This document shows positions 21,747 to 33,300 of a stretch of 64,000 nt of DNA, one piece after another; positions within the stretch are counted from its first letter, which is position 1, and every line of letters begins with the position of its first letter. The notes under the pieces are model-generated. The model worked only from the letters and a program-made list of their open reading frames with translations, was not told the DNA's origin and made no database searches. A program made the translations under genes and the position numbers. This DNA is from Neurospora tetraspora (lineage: Eukaryota > Ascomycota > Sordariomycetes > Sordariales > Sordariaceae), in the NCBI RefSeq assembly GCF_033439725.1, contig NW_026944383.1:8122001-8186000 (forward strand). The letters run 5' to 3'.

Positions 21747-23069
21747 CTAGTACCCTTCAGCACCGCCACCGTTATGACCTGTCTGGGCGCCATAGAGGTT
21801 GTAGCCTGAAGCATCGCCACTTTCTTGCTGGCCGCCAAGGTCGTTGCTGGAAAAACCGCCCTGTCCAGGTTGGTTCTGGCCCTGAGGCGCACCGTAACCC
21901 TGGCTGCTGGGCCGATTCTGCTGGTTCTCGCTACGATTTGTCTGATTCTGCTGCTGCTGGAGTTAGCCGGGCTTTCATGTTTTTCCCGTACCGTCAAGAC
22001 CACCATTCCTATGTCTCGGTATTGTATCGGCCGAAACGCCACGAGGCAGCAATAAGATCCGTGGTACGAAGGGAGCCCCGCGGGAAAAGGAAACTTTTTG
22101 AATGGAGACTTACTTCTCTGTACTTGGAAAGGTAAATCTTAAGAGCCTCCGCATAGTTCTCGAATCCCAGGGACGTCATAGCGAACAAGATGTCCTCGCC
22201 GTTGACCGTCTTGCGCTTTTCTTGCTGGCATTTTTCCGAGGCTGTGATAGGTCAGATCCAACTTGTTCCTCTGACTGGGTGACTATTGCCATTGTACTTA
22301 CCTTCACTGGTGATGAAAGAGATGAACTCGCTCACGCACTCTTGCATGCACTCCTTTGCCTCTTTGGCTATCTTTGCATTTTCGGGAAGCGCATTCTTCA
22401 TAATACGAGCGACTGGGGCAAAGTTGCGTATGTTAGCATCATAAGCATCACATCTATCGGCCTTGGAAGAGGAGGAAGAAGCGCGCGGCGCTTCGGGCGA
22501 CTTGGGCGACGAATGGTGAGACATGGAAGTGTGTAGAGATATGCGCAGCGGCTGTTCTAGAAGTGCTCTCAAGCCCAAAGCAGCAGCAGCAAGACAGAAG
22601 CGAAGCCAGTCGGAGACGGTCTCGGGTCTGATTCTCGTCGCCAAACCCCCAGCCATGAATGGACATGGTGCCATGCAAGCGCAAGCGGGCGTGCTGCCCT
22701 GCTCTCTGTCTGGCCACGGCTACCTAGAACACACACTCCCACGAGGGAGGCGGGCGCACACACGAATCATGGTCTGTGACTGTCTTTGTGGACAGACACA
22801 AAGAGGCTCAAGGGCCCGCCGGCACCGAGACAGAGGCCAGAGGCAACGGGTAGGTAGGTAGGTCAAGAAGGGCAAGAGGGGATAGGCAACGAGGTGTGTA
22901 ACATACCATTGGCTATGGGCAACCACCGGTCCTGTTCCTTGACTTCGAACTCATACTGGTTGAGCCCGCTCGAGTGTGGGTCCTGAGGGTCGTTCATTTG
23001 TGGTTCCTCGCCGGGTGACGGTGCACCTTGTTCGACATCCTTTGAATTGGATTGGGGGGAGTCGGACAT
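21747..23069 (-). CDS. HAP3: CCAAT-binding factor subunit HAP3 (NF-YB)
   Basis: HAP3/NF-YB is the histone-fold subunit that pairs with HAP5/NF-YC and, with HAP2/NF-YA, binds CCAAT boxes. Four exons, 23069-22907, 22412-22302, 22241-22114 and 21956-21747, give 203 residues. The introns are 494, 60 and 157 nt, all GT-AG. The conserved core is complete: [90 protein letters not shown]. The second and third introns split the core at phase-1 and phase-0 positions, and every junction restores the family sequence. The N-terminal 40 residues are acidic and Ser/Pro-rich. The C-terminal 70 are Gln/Gly/Asn-rich, as is common for fungal HAP3. Confidence 0.97.
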
Positions 23070-24183
23070 ATTTGGCTACCTGCAGCGGCTGCTCACGTCT
23101 TTCTAAATTCCTTGGACTGCCAGCTCGCACAGACTGGATTAAGGTGGATGATGTGTCGTTGGACACGTTGCAAGGGTGTTAGGTAAGGCTTGAGGCCACT
23201 TTTTTTTTCTTGGGCGGCTCGGCCTGCAGGCGACTGCGTCAATCGTGCCCCTGTTTAAGCGTGTCCAGGGATCCTTCAGGCTGTGACGGAGGGCCGGGGC
23301 TGGGCACTTTTTGGGGGTGGTGGCGATGAGAAGGAGGGACGGGAAACGCCCGAGACTGGGTATGGCAGCCCGAACCCGAAGCAAAGGAACGCTCCGACCT
23401 TTACTTGTCAGCGGCACGCTCGGTACCTCTAGCGGTAGGTAGCGAGGAGTGAGGGGGCTGTTCCGGGGGTGGATGGGTGGCCCGACGAGACTGGTGACTG
23501 GACGGGGCACTGCGGGTCCTACCCAAGGGCTTGCTTGGAGACTCTCTGGGGCTCTGGAACCTTGCCGGCGTCCGCTGGATGGATCGCCTTACTGCAGGAC
23601 TGGTGCGGTCGTAAACAGGATGACCAACGGCCAACAAGATTTCTTCCAAGGGTAGGTAGACCGACCCTGCCGCAAGTGTATATTCCCGTGTCCCGGATTC
23701 GACGTTTCGATTCTCTTGCTGCTGCTGATGGCCTCCTGTTGTGTGTGTCTCTGTGTACACACGGATCGTTGTTACACCACACGGCGATGGGCTGGTGATG
23801 GTTGGTTCTTTGGCTTTACTGTCCGGGCCAGCGCAGGGGCAGAGCAACGCGTCTTGTTCTTTGATGCCGCGGTGGGGGTATGAAGAGACAAGTAGCCTAG
23901 TGTAGTGTAGATTGTATTGTGTATCGATGATGTCTGCCTGTTGTTCGTCTCGTGGAAAAGGTAACCTGCAAAGTCGCGTCAGAAGAGCAAATCCAGTCAA
24001 CTAATGAACCAATACTTGGCCGAACGTGGGACTACGACTGTGGATTGGACCGGGGGCGGATTGGGGATCACTGGAACCCGAACTGGGGAAGTGTGGAAAA
24101 AGTCCAGTGAAGCTAGGACCGGGAAGGTTGGGATGTTGGAGTTCAACGCCCCCTTCACTTGGACTGCCGCGTTCCTGCGGGGC

Positions 24184-24216
24184 CAGCAACAGCAACAGCA
24201 GCAGCAGCAGCAGCAG
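24184..24216 (+). repeat. CAG/CAA trinucleotide tract (11 units)
   Basis: Eleven consecutive CAG or CAA triplets (nine CAG, two CAA) lie about 1.1 kb upstream of the HAP3 start. The surrounding frames have no coding character, so this is best read as a non-coding microsatellite. Confidence 0.85.
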
Positions 24217-25401
24217 CACCTCACAGCACCTCATGGCGCTCACGCAAAAGACGGGATGACTGTGGTGTGCCTGTGTGTGTGGTGGTGATGTGCGCATTGA
24301 TGCAGTGCGCGCATGGCAGCATGGCAGCAGGAAGGCAGGGCAGTCTGTCTGTCTGGCTGGTCTGGCTCGGATCCTTCACTAGACTCCATAGTCTAGTGTA
24401 GTTTCTCACGATGTGTACGTACCAGTGGTAGTATGTATCAATACGATGCTTGGATAGTCGCGTAGAGTACAAAAACGGGTTTCTGCTTTGTCCTGGTCGG
24501 GGTGTCGGACGGCGTGTGTATCCACGTCGAAGGGGGTGTTTGACTGGGGCGCGTCAACGGTAGGGTACTTGTTGGGTTAGGGCGTCGAGATATTGATAGC
24601 CAGAGTGAATGGATATGAAAGTAGAAGATGGATGCCGATTCTTCCTAGTGGATAATCCAGGTGTCTGAGTTGGCCAATATGGATGGACGTGTGAATGTCA
24701 AGGTATGTAGTTGCAGTAGGTCTGTCGTTGTCGTTTCGTTCCGTGTCTGAGATGCATGGAAACACAAAACCAAGACAAAGGACGGTGTCAGCTCGTTGAC
24801 AGCTCTCTTTGTTGGTCTCTACCAAAACACTGCACTAACAATTACAAAAAAGAAGGAAATCGGGTGAAGAGACGAGCATGCGGGAGAAGCGGGTCTCATC
24901 CGAATCATGCGCCGCAATCCATCCCGGATAGGCATAGCTTAGTTGTAATGTTCTAGCGATTTAGCGAACATCCCGGCTTCGCCAGCACAACGTCGGATTT
25001 TAGCAGAACAACAACACCACCACCAACAACAACAACTCACTCAATCTGCATTGCTGATATCGATTGACAATGGCACATAAAACACCCAACTGATACCTCT
25101 TGTTGTGACGTTTGGTCGGGCTTGTCTGTTGCCGTTCTCGTTTGCATCAACTGTCGATTTTGCTACCTTAGTTGGCATCTCCAACTTTATGTCAGCGAAA
25201 CCGGAACTTGAACGGCAAGGTTTACGCTTCCATCGATACAACTACAAACCAGAGACCTCAAAGAAACTGTTCCCCTCATCCGACCCCGGCGTCCTTGCTG
25301 TTATCCTATATCCGCCTTCCCCACTTCGATCGATGGATATCAATGCCATGACGAGTCACCCGACTTCAACTCCTCGCACTCAAGGTGTCGATTATTCGCA
25401 C

Positions 25402-25857
25402 TCAACGAGACGTCAATATCTGATATCCGTGGACCGACAAGAGCGGTGAAAGTGCATCGTCCGTGACCTCCTCAAAGGGTTGCATGCTTGCGACTATTAG
25501 CAAGGATAATGCGCAAAGCAATAGTTTTTGCTCTTCCAACTCATCAACAGTTGAATATCTCTTGACAATGATGCCGAACGTCAACGCCATTCCAGATATG
25601 ATATCTTGGCGAAACAGCAACCCCAGCTTCAGGGCGACGAATGCCTGGAAGGTGGGTGGAGACAGCCTCTGATTCGACAATGGCTGTGACATATCAACAT
25701 CATCTTCAACCCAAACAACAGGAACGAGAAGGCTGAAAAAATCCAAAAGCCCAATCGATGCCCTGAAATCCAACCACGACTTTTGGGCCGAAAGAGGCTG
25801 GGCGTTCTTTTGTTGGGGGTCCAAAGGAGATCCCAAAGGAGAGGTGTGTGTGATCAC
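25402..25857 (-). pseudogene. Unassigned coding-like segment
   Basis: A 151-codon open frame with folded-protein composition: SIGLLDFFSLLVPVVWVEDD, FVALKLGLLFRQDIISGM, and DELEEQKLLLCALSLLIVAS. It has no ATG at its start (the first in-frame ATG is at 25692) and no obvious upstream exon, so it may be an exon of an unresolved gene or a relic. No family is recognised. A plus-strand segment at 26690-26870 has a loosely similar reading. Confidence 0.25.
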
Positions 25858-27118
25858 TGGCTGGGCTTTTCGCTATCATTCAGCTTTTGATATGCCCGCC
25901 CCTTCTTCGTTTCCCACGATGCGGGTAACCATTCACAGCCATTCACCATTCCCCAGACACGAGGCTGGGACAACTTCAAAGGCCAACCTCAGTGGTTGTC
26001 ACAAAGCCAGTTCTTCGCCAATGGTCGATTTTAGATGGGATTTCGGCAACCTTATTGGAAGATATTCCCGAGATTATTTGAGAAAATCCCCTGTTGGCTC
26101 ACAAGCTAATCACGGTCACGGGTGTCCTCCTTGGAAAAGCACCCCTCCCTCGCGCGGAAATCCAGAAAAAAGTTGGGGTTGGCCAACAGCAGCCTTCGAA
26201 ACCCGAGTTTCATGATCTGCTGCTGTACGACTGGACCGGACATTCACAGGCTAACCGGCTTACTTACATTCAAGCCATAAAGCGGAGAAAATGACGCCGT
26301 CTTTCCGCCCGCCGACGGCAAGTCCGTCATCATCGTTCTTTGCATTTGCCCGTCCGTCCGTCAACCTTCTGCGCAGTAGCTCATCACCGGTCTTTTGCTT
26401 GCTTCGTTTTGCTTGCTCGCGGGTTCCAGTCCAATCGAAGCCCAACCAGCCAACCGCATGTGCTGGCTGGCTGGGCTTGGGGGAAGTAGAGGATTTTCGG
26501 CCTCCCGGTTGGGCACTGAGACGCGCCCCTTTGCCGCTAGCTAGGCTGCAGTGAGCCTCCTTGGGAGTACCATGCCAGAATGGGCTTGGGACAACTCATC
26601 AACCACACCACCACCATCATCAAATCCAGGATCTAAGCACCCAAAAAGCACAAATATGCCGTGACAACTGTCAACCGATCGTTTATGCCTTGCGTAAATA
26701 TTGAAGAGGATGACGACCTGAAAGCCCTCGGTTATTCCATTTCTGGAGAAATCTTTCCACATCATAATCGGTTCTGCTGATGTCGGCCGCCCTTTGACGA
26801 CCATCAACATTGACATCCATGATATGATTCTAAGCACTGTCGATTTCGCGGTGCTGAAACAGAAAAACATCTAATACGACGTCATCGCCTGTAGCTCGTT
26901 CTCGATCATCATCGCCTTCAGATGCCGAACCTTGCCCTTGAACACGTCAACAGCCGACCCTCCTTGGTGACATGGCATCGTTTATCCACATGAACCTTTC
27001 ACTTGCTTCATTCGGGCTCCTCTTCACTATGACGAATCCGTAATGGTGGGGGGTATTGTATCCGTACACTATACCTGATGAATCTCTCTATCTTCCTCCA
27101 ACATGCCATATCGTCTCC

Positions 27119-28053
27119 TCATGACTGAACAACCTGGACGTTGTTCTTCTTCTGTATAGTGGAAAAGCAGTCAGTTGACCATTTCCCCATATCCAACCCA
27201 GGGACATAACTCCGAAAGGAAAAAAAAACAACAAGGACACATACCTTCCACTTATCCAGCTCCTCCTGCTTATTCTGGTACTGCTTGACCAAGTCGTTCA
27301 GAACCTTCTTCAAACCCTCGGCGTTTGTCTTCAAAGCGGGGACCACGTCCTGCACCGTCCTCTCCACCAGGACGCCATTGATCATGCGGAAGCACTTGCG
27401 GTCTGCCGGGAGAGGTTCCAAGGTTTCGAGGACGAGTCTATTTTCGGTGTCAGTTAGATCTTCCAGGGTAAGCCACGATTAAGTCAAGGCGAGGAGTCAG
27501 AGGATAGATGTGGTGAGAGAGTGGATGAGGAGGAGGGGAGTATTGGAGGGGCGGTGTGACCAAGTATCCTAAGAAGGAAATACGAAGAAGAAAGAAGAAA
27601 CAAGGAAAAAAACAACAAAAGGAGAGAGCTGAGGAAGAACGTTGAACCACCATCACCATACCGCATAAAGCGGTGTGATGACATGTATGAAATCCCACAA
27701 CTAGAAGAGGAGGGAAGGGGTCAAAGCATAACCGATGAGTGAGGAGTTCACACCATCTCCAAACACATCCAGCAGACCAGTTCGCCTCCCGCGGCTAAAG
27801 AAAAAGAACATGAGACCCCGAAGACAAAAGAGTAAGCTACTCACTTATGCTCCTCAGCCTCCTGCTCAACATCGCCAATCTTCTGGGCAATTTGTTGCAG
27901 AGTGTTCTTGTAAGTGGTGTACTGAAGCTGAAGGTCTGTTTGAAGCTGTCAGTTTACCTGCCCGTACGTCTATCGACAAGGATGCCCCTCATCATCTGCC
28001 CGAAAAGCACACTCACCTTGCTGCTTCTTCGCAGCTACTTGTTGTTGAGCCAT
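27119..28053 (-). CDS. GIM4: Prefoldin subunit 2
   Basis: Prefoldin 2 is a beta-type subunit of the hexameric chaperone that hands unfolded actin and tubulin to the CCT chaperonin in the cytosol. Four exons, 28053-28017, 27935-27845, 27437-27245 and 27151-27119, give 117 residues. The introns are 81, 407 and 93 nt. The sequence shows the two coiled-coil helices (LQLQYTTYKNTLQQIAQKIG and LKKVLNDLVKQYQNKQEELD) joined by the beta-hairpin region (ADRKCFRMINGVLVERTVQD), all in family order. The first coding exon is only 37 nt. The gene is divergent from CMC2, with 441 bp between the start codons. Confidence 0.96.
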
Positions 28054-28494
28054 GGTGATGGATATGTGATCTGGATTAGACTCGACTAATGGAAGCTCGA
28101 GATTATGTTCAGTGAGAGGTTCTTCTTGTCCTCAAGACGGAATTGGATAGGAGACGATGGCCAGTTGACAGATGGTGAAGACAGGCCAAAAATGTTAGTG
28201 CTCAGGAGGTGTTGAAAACCGTTGGAGGGGCAATCACAGGCTCTCTTGGGCCCAAGTAAACTTCCATTGGTTGGTCAAAGCTTCTTCCAAGCAGTTCGTT
28301 TAGCTCCGAGCGGCCCAGGCCTGCCGCCGCCGCGCTTCCGTTTTTTGGATCGGCTTAGTTCTGTCTGATCTTCCCGTCTTCCGTCGCGAATCGCAAACCG
28401 ATCCCCAGATCACTTCCTTTTGTTTTGCGACAACACCCGACTTGGTCTCAGTAGCTAGGTGTTCCTCCGCGACAGCTTACAAAACTCGGTCAAG
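28054..28494. promoter_or_regulatory. Divergent promoter, prefoldin 2 / CMC2
   Basis: 441 bp between two start codons on opposite strands, so both promoters share this interval. It is GC-rich around 28310-28350 (a run of GCCGCC), and no TATA box is evident, as is common for housekeeping pairs. Confidence 0.6.
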
Positions 28495-28905
28495 ATGCAT
28501 CCTCACTTGCACACTAAGGACAATGCCGGTACGTTTTCCACCTCTTTTCACCCTTCCTTCCCCTCCATCACAACCCGCGTTGCGCCCCCCCTCCTCCTTC
28601 GAACATCCCACCAACCAACCCTCAACCCCGGCACCTCTCCTCCCCATTCCCTCCCAAACGACTCGCCCTAACTATATACCTTCTCGACAACTACAGCCTG
28701 CCACGACGTCATGATCGCCTTCGAGGAATGCCACGCCCGCGGCTTCCTGTGGAAGTCCATGGGCATGTGCAACGAGCTCAAGGAGGAGCTGGCGTCCTGC
28801 CTGCGGGCCGAGCGGTTCAAGACCCAGAAGATGAACCAGAACAGCGTGGCGGACAAGAAGGCCGTTATCCGGCAGAAGTGGAAGGAGATTGATGAGAACT
28901 CCTAA
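28495..28905 (+). CDS. CMC2: COX assembly mitochondrial protein 2 (twin CX9C)
   Basis: A small intermembrane-space protein needed for cytochrome c oxidase biogenesis and imported by the Mia40 relay. Two exons, 28495-28528 and 28697-28905, with a 168-nt intron (GTACGT...CTACAG), give 80 residues. The start MHPHLHTKDN is typical of the family. Two CX9C motifs are present: C-HDVMIAFEE-C and C-NELKEELAS-C, which would form the two disulphides of a helical hairpin. The C-terminus is a basic helix. The intron splits the codon just before the first cysteine. Confidence 0.95.
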
Positions 28906-28961
28906 ACAATAAACGACATTTCAACATTTTACGCGATCCTCCGACGTACCCGGCAGCCCTC

Positions 28962-28962
<1 letters not shown>

Positions 28963-29006
<44 letters not shown>

Positions 29007-29022
29007 TGACCGTGACCGTAAC
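28963..29022 (+). repeat. Hexanucleotide array (CGAGAC)n
   Basis: Seven perfect CGAGAC units are followed by two CGTGAC and one CGTAAC unit, about 58 bp after the CMC2 stop codon and therefore probably in its 3' UTR. The variants cluster at the distal end. Confidence 0.95.
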
Positions 29023-29438
29023 CGAACCACCTTCTTATCCACCACCGAAGCGATGCTGTCCCCTACCTAGCCAGAACGACGAACCGAGTATACGTGGGAG
29101 GGGATCGAAGAGGAGGAGCATACAGACTGGACGGAGAGGAACAGTACCGGTATGGCATTACACAATGACGGACCCCTGGAAGACGTCGAGAGGAGCAAGT
29201 CGGTCGAATACACATATACCCAGAATTAGGTACGCCCGACTACGCAAGTCACAGGCCGTCAAGGTTCACACAATGATACCCCCATCACATCATCACATCA
29301 TCACATCAAAGGAGCTTCAAGGAGGCGCACAATTGGACATGGGTTCTTCTTGTAACATTTTGGCTTATAGCGCATACGCATACACTACACAAATACCAAC
29401 TCCCCTCTACCAACCACCTCTTCTATTCCGCTCAAGAC

Positions 29439-30120
29439 TTACAAAGTCTTGCGGAAAGCATCACCAAAGGTATACAGCCCAAAAGCAGCAATGGCGCTAA
29501 GCATCATAGGCACAGGCTTGCGGAGCTTGATGGCGCGGGGGAGGGAAGCGCCGCCGAGGACGACGGAGGCGAGGAGGCCGAGCTCGACGCCGTGGGGCTG
29601 GTTGTTTTGGATGCGGTAGCCGCCTAGGCCGTCTGTTTTATGAAGGGGGGTGGTTAGTGTCGGTCCAGTCCCGATGAAAAGATCAAAGGCGGATGGGATG
29701 GTAGGAGGGACGTGAGAGGTTGTATAGATGGGTGGGTAGGTTGAGGAGTTCAGTTCTGTTGGGGCGCTGGGCTCGGATGTAGAATGCGACACATCGTATC
29801 GTATGGAGTGATGGGACATACAAAGAAGACCGACAGCGCAACCGGCGATGATGGAAGGCTTCGACTTGGTGCGGGCATAGCCGGCGATACCACCGGTGGC
29901 CGTCAAGGCGGCGAGGACGTAGGCGGGGAATTCAAGGCCCTGTTTGAGTTTGCGATTGCGCTTGTTAGCATGACGGCTTCATGTATCCATTTGTAAAGCT
30001 CGGTCTGTCTCTCCCTCTCTCCAGCTTGCCATGCCAATTACCAGTCAATTGACAAGCTGGGGCCGCATCTCGCTGTCAATCATGCAGCTTCCTTTCCGCA
30101 ACTTCATCCGAACGTACCAT
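29439..30120 (-). CDS. TMEM14-family small membrane protein
   Basis: Three coding exons: 30120-30118 (the ATG alone), 29939-29822 and 29632-29439, giving 104 residues. The introns are 178 nt (GTACGT...AAACAG) and 189 nt (GTATGT...AAACAG). The protein MGLEFPAYVLAALTATGGIA, then YARTKSKPSIIAGCAVGLLY, GLGGYRIQNNQ, ELGLLASVVLGGASLPRAIK and AIAAFGLYTFGDAFRK matches the four-helix TMEM14 family, whose animal members are mitochondrial inner-membrane proteins linked to haem precursor transport. Placing the start codon in its own exon is required to obtain the family N-terminus (MGLEFP): the second exon has no in-frame ATG before the domain. Confidence 0.9.
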
Positions 30121-30360
30121 TTTGATTTGCAACTGTTGCTGTAGAAATTGGTTGTTGAAAGCTTCAAAAGATCATCCAAGTTCGGAAACTTACCGAGCCC
30201 CGAATGTCCGCGTCCGCGACGGGATCTTGGGGGACTCCGCTCAGTTACGATCGGCAGGCAATGGAAGCTCAACAGATCGCGATGAGGAGCTCGGGCCACT
30301 TCGTCACAAAGCTCCGAAGGTTCGGGAAGAGCCGAGGATGACGTTAACTGGACTCTTGGC

Positions 30361-30392
30361 CCTAACCCTGAGAGAATAGATACCCTAACCCT
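30361..30392 (-). promoter_or_regulatory. Two telobox-like motifs upstream of the TMEM14 gene
   Basis: CCTAACCCT (30361-30369) and CCCTAACCCT (30383-30392) lie about 240-270 bp upstream of the start codon. They match the fungal telomere unit (TTAGGG) and the telobox, which in many fungi is a Myb/TRF-like factor site in promoters. They may instead be a trace of interstitial telomere sequence. Confidence 0.35.
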
Positions 30393-33300
30393 CCATGCCA
30401 TTGGTCTCGAAGAGGGTGAGGAGACGGTGATGAGGCAGGGAGTCTTCTTTTGTCTTTACCTACCTAGGTATTCATGATGTGAAGATCTTGGTCATGGTTT
30501 CTTGTGATCTCTCTCAGTAACTAGTCAGGACTATTATCTCCAATTCTTCGTGCAACATAACGGTGTTTTGAAGTTCATTAGACTAAGTGTCTGTTCAACT
30601 GTCGCCTACCTATACCTGAGATTGGACAACTGCGATGTCTACTGTAATTCATAAGCAGAAATGACCGACGCCTTTTTCATCACCAGATAAGAAGTCATTA
30701 AGGGTTGTCAAAGAGACCCTGTAAGTAGGTTCCTGAACAATGCTTATGTGTGCTATTGCCTTAATGTTCTGGCAGATGTCAAAGTTATTGCGTAGTGTCT
30801 GCCTGTCCTCTTTGGGAGCGAGCAACGGCATGGTCAAAGCTCGACTGGCGACTCGACTTTGATAAATCACAACAAGATGGTCAGGACTGGAACGTTAGTT
30901 CTCAGAGCGTGACCGATAGGTCATATCTGCTACCATTTCTCATATGAACAAGATCCCTTTCGATGTTTGCTAAGGTCGATCTAATTCATGAAGCCAAAGA
31001 CCAAGCTGCGAGGTTATGGAGATTCCGGATTTGCTCCGATCTGATTTCAGGGGGTACAAAGCCGCCGTTGAGTGCACTTTATGATCCTTCAGATCCATAT
31101 GGTACCGGACCTTCTCCCGGTCCCGAGAGGCTATATCATGGTTTCACAGCAAACTTAGACCTTGGGCAACCCGAAAGTGCGGATCTAAGCCAGGTTCATA
31201 TCATATGTGATCCACTGCTTTGCCGTTGAAGCTTATGCGCGCCATCGGTGCTCATGAAAAGCAGAAGAGAGGCACATAAGCCTTAGCTTGCGGCGGAGAG
31301 GTTAGGTGGGTGTATGTGTTCGGCCAGACTTCCCCGGTATCGCCAAGATGGAGTGACCCAAGTTGAATCAAGGCTTGGGGCCAAGAGCTTGTGTGATGTT
31401 AAGTTTTGGACCGTGGAGCCCAAGTTTGGAAGATGCTGGTTATATGAGAATAGGGCTGCGTCTCGGGAATGGATAAGTGTCGGATACGTTAGAAGGAGTG
31501 ATGATTGCCATGATCAATTTCGGGAATTTAGAAAGGCCTAATCTGAGTACCGGAGGACCTTCCGGTGCATGAGTTGTTGAGGCTGATGATCGTTGAGGTG
31601 GAGTGATATTTTAGATTGGTTTATCGGGTACCGACAACGGAGTTCCTCCAGCGGTATGGGTCGTATCAACTCAAGACCGCGGTCCATGACGGTTCCTGGT
31701 ATTTGTCTGTCCGGGGATATGAAGATGGTTCCGCTATGTCAAACTGTTTGTGTTAGAAGGTTATGATAGCTGCTCCTTTTGTTAGTGTAACAGACCGGCT
31801 TTTACCAGCACGCTGATTGTCAGCGGGCAGCCGAAAAGATGAGAGGAACATGATGTCTGAGAGTGAATCAACGGTGATGATAGGGTTCAAAAGAAGTGCT
31901 GAACCAGTTCGGAGACGGGATCCCGGAGGAGAGATGCATCGTGGGAAAGGCTCCGTAAATGGGGGTGGCAGAGCGGAAGTGGAAGTCGGCGTGGCGTGGC
32001 AGTGCAAGCCGTCCGGAAGCTGCACGGCATCAAACTAGACGACCCCAACCACCAGAAGGAATCTTGAATCGAAAAGACCCCGGGTCAAGTTGAATGGAAT
32101 GTTTGTGATTCTGTTGTTAATGCAGTGGCTTATGAGAAAGTGCTGACTGCATCAACTGAAGAGTCTTCGGATGATCGGCCAAGGATTGGGTTCAATGGTT
32201 CGTCTGGACTTTTGACTTGGTGATCTCAAAGTGACAAACGAATCGGGATGGTTCAATATCGAACCGAAGAGGAAGTGACTGGACGTCAAAGAGGTCTGAT
32301 CATCATGGCTTCGACTTCCATGCTTCCTTCCGTGCTGATGGGCTGCATATATCATTGTGATGACGGGAAGGTTGATGTAAAGTCGCAAGGCACAATCCAA
32401 GCCCCTGGTTGAGATCTGAGAAGATCACAATGATGGTGAAGTGTCGGTGAACTGCCCGGCGACGGTGATGTCGGGTTGGTGGTTTGCAAATGGTTCGCGC
32501 GGGGCAGTGCAAGATGCCTTGTTCAAGGTGGGGTCAGCACGCCGTTAAGGTTGGTCGGGCAGGTGGGGTATCTGGGGGATCCTGCCAGGGGATGGTCCTT
32601 CTGTTTCTGTCTTTCTTCTCTGCAACCGAATTCTCGTGACCTCAACTTGTCCCTTCTGTGACTGGACACAGATTGAAACCAGAACTCATTGGATTCAACC
32701 GGCTTTCTCTTTGGTCGCCTTGAATTGCTGCAATACGACCCAGCGGCCTTTTGGTCAATTGTTTCTGTTCAGCCTGCTTCTCTGCCCGAGTCTGCCCTTT
32801 TCGAACAATGTTGCTTCGCCTCAATTCACGATCCACTCAGAGACTTCAACAACCACATCAAGTGGGACGCACCATGAATGTTGCGATATTGGTGAGACCG
32901 TGCCGACTTCGGGACATCTTCCACTGTCTCGGGTTATGATGGAATGAGCTTCATCCAGGTTCGTTTTCTCACCGACCGGTATGCCTTCTTCTTGTCTCAT
33001 TGAGCCTTGGACCATCTGGACCATGGACCTCTGCAGGTGCTCACAGTATGTTCACGGTGGTAAGCAGAACATGTCGAGGGTGATCTCGACCAGGTGAATC
33101 CGTCAAGCCCATTGCAGGCTTCAAGTTGGCTGCATCTCCAGGCCTAATCAGGCAATATTGACATGGGCTTGAGGGTACACAAGGACAACACACTCTACAC
33201 CCACCCCGGAAGCCAAGTCTAGATGACATGAAGCCACGATGAGGCAGACCGAGCACTGCTCCATGTGGCTGGAAGACCATGAGATTATCACAGAGTCCAT

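Larger units (their letters stand above)
23070..27118. other. 4-kb spacer between HAP3 and prefoldin genes
   Basis: The HAP3 promoter and leader must lie at the left, and the prefoldin 3' flank at the right. The spacer contains a CAG/CAA tract (24184-24216), CT- and GT-rich stretches, and, at 25.4-25.9 and 26.7-26.9 kb, isolated coding-like segments in opposite orientation with no gene structure. No complete gene can be supported. Confidence 0.45.

Noticed and set aside
23401-24000. Minus-strand 199-codon frame upstream of HAP3
   Set aside because: Low-complexity translation, overlapping frames on the other strand, no splice-supported extension; more likely leader or promoter DNA.
24004-24288. 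Possible polyglutamine protein at the CAG tract
   Set aside because: The tract is open in several frames and the flanking residues show no protein-like pattern.
26420-26450. tRNA T-arm-like sequence (GGGTTCCAGTCC)
   Set aside because: The T-loop position 57 is not a purine and no matching acceptor or anticodon arms could be folded around it.
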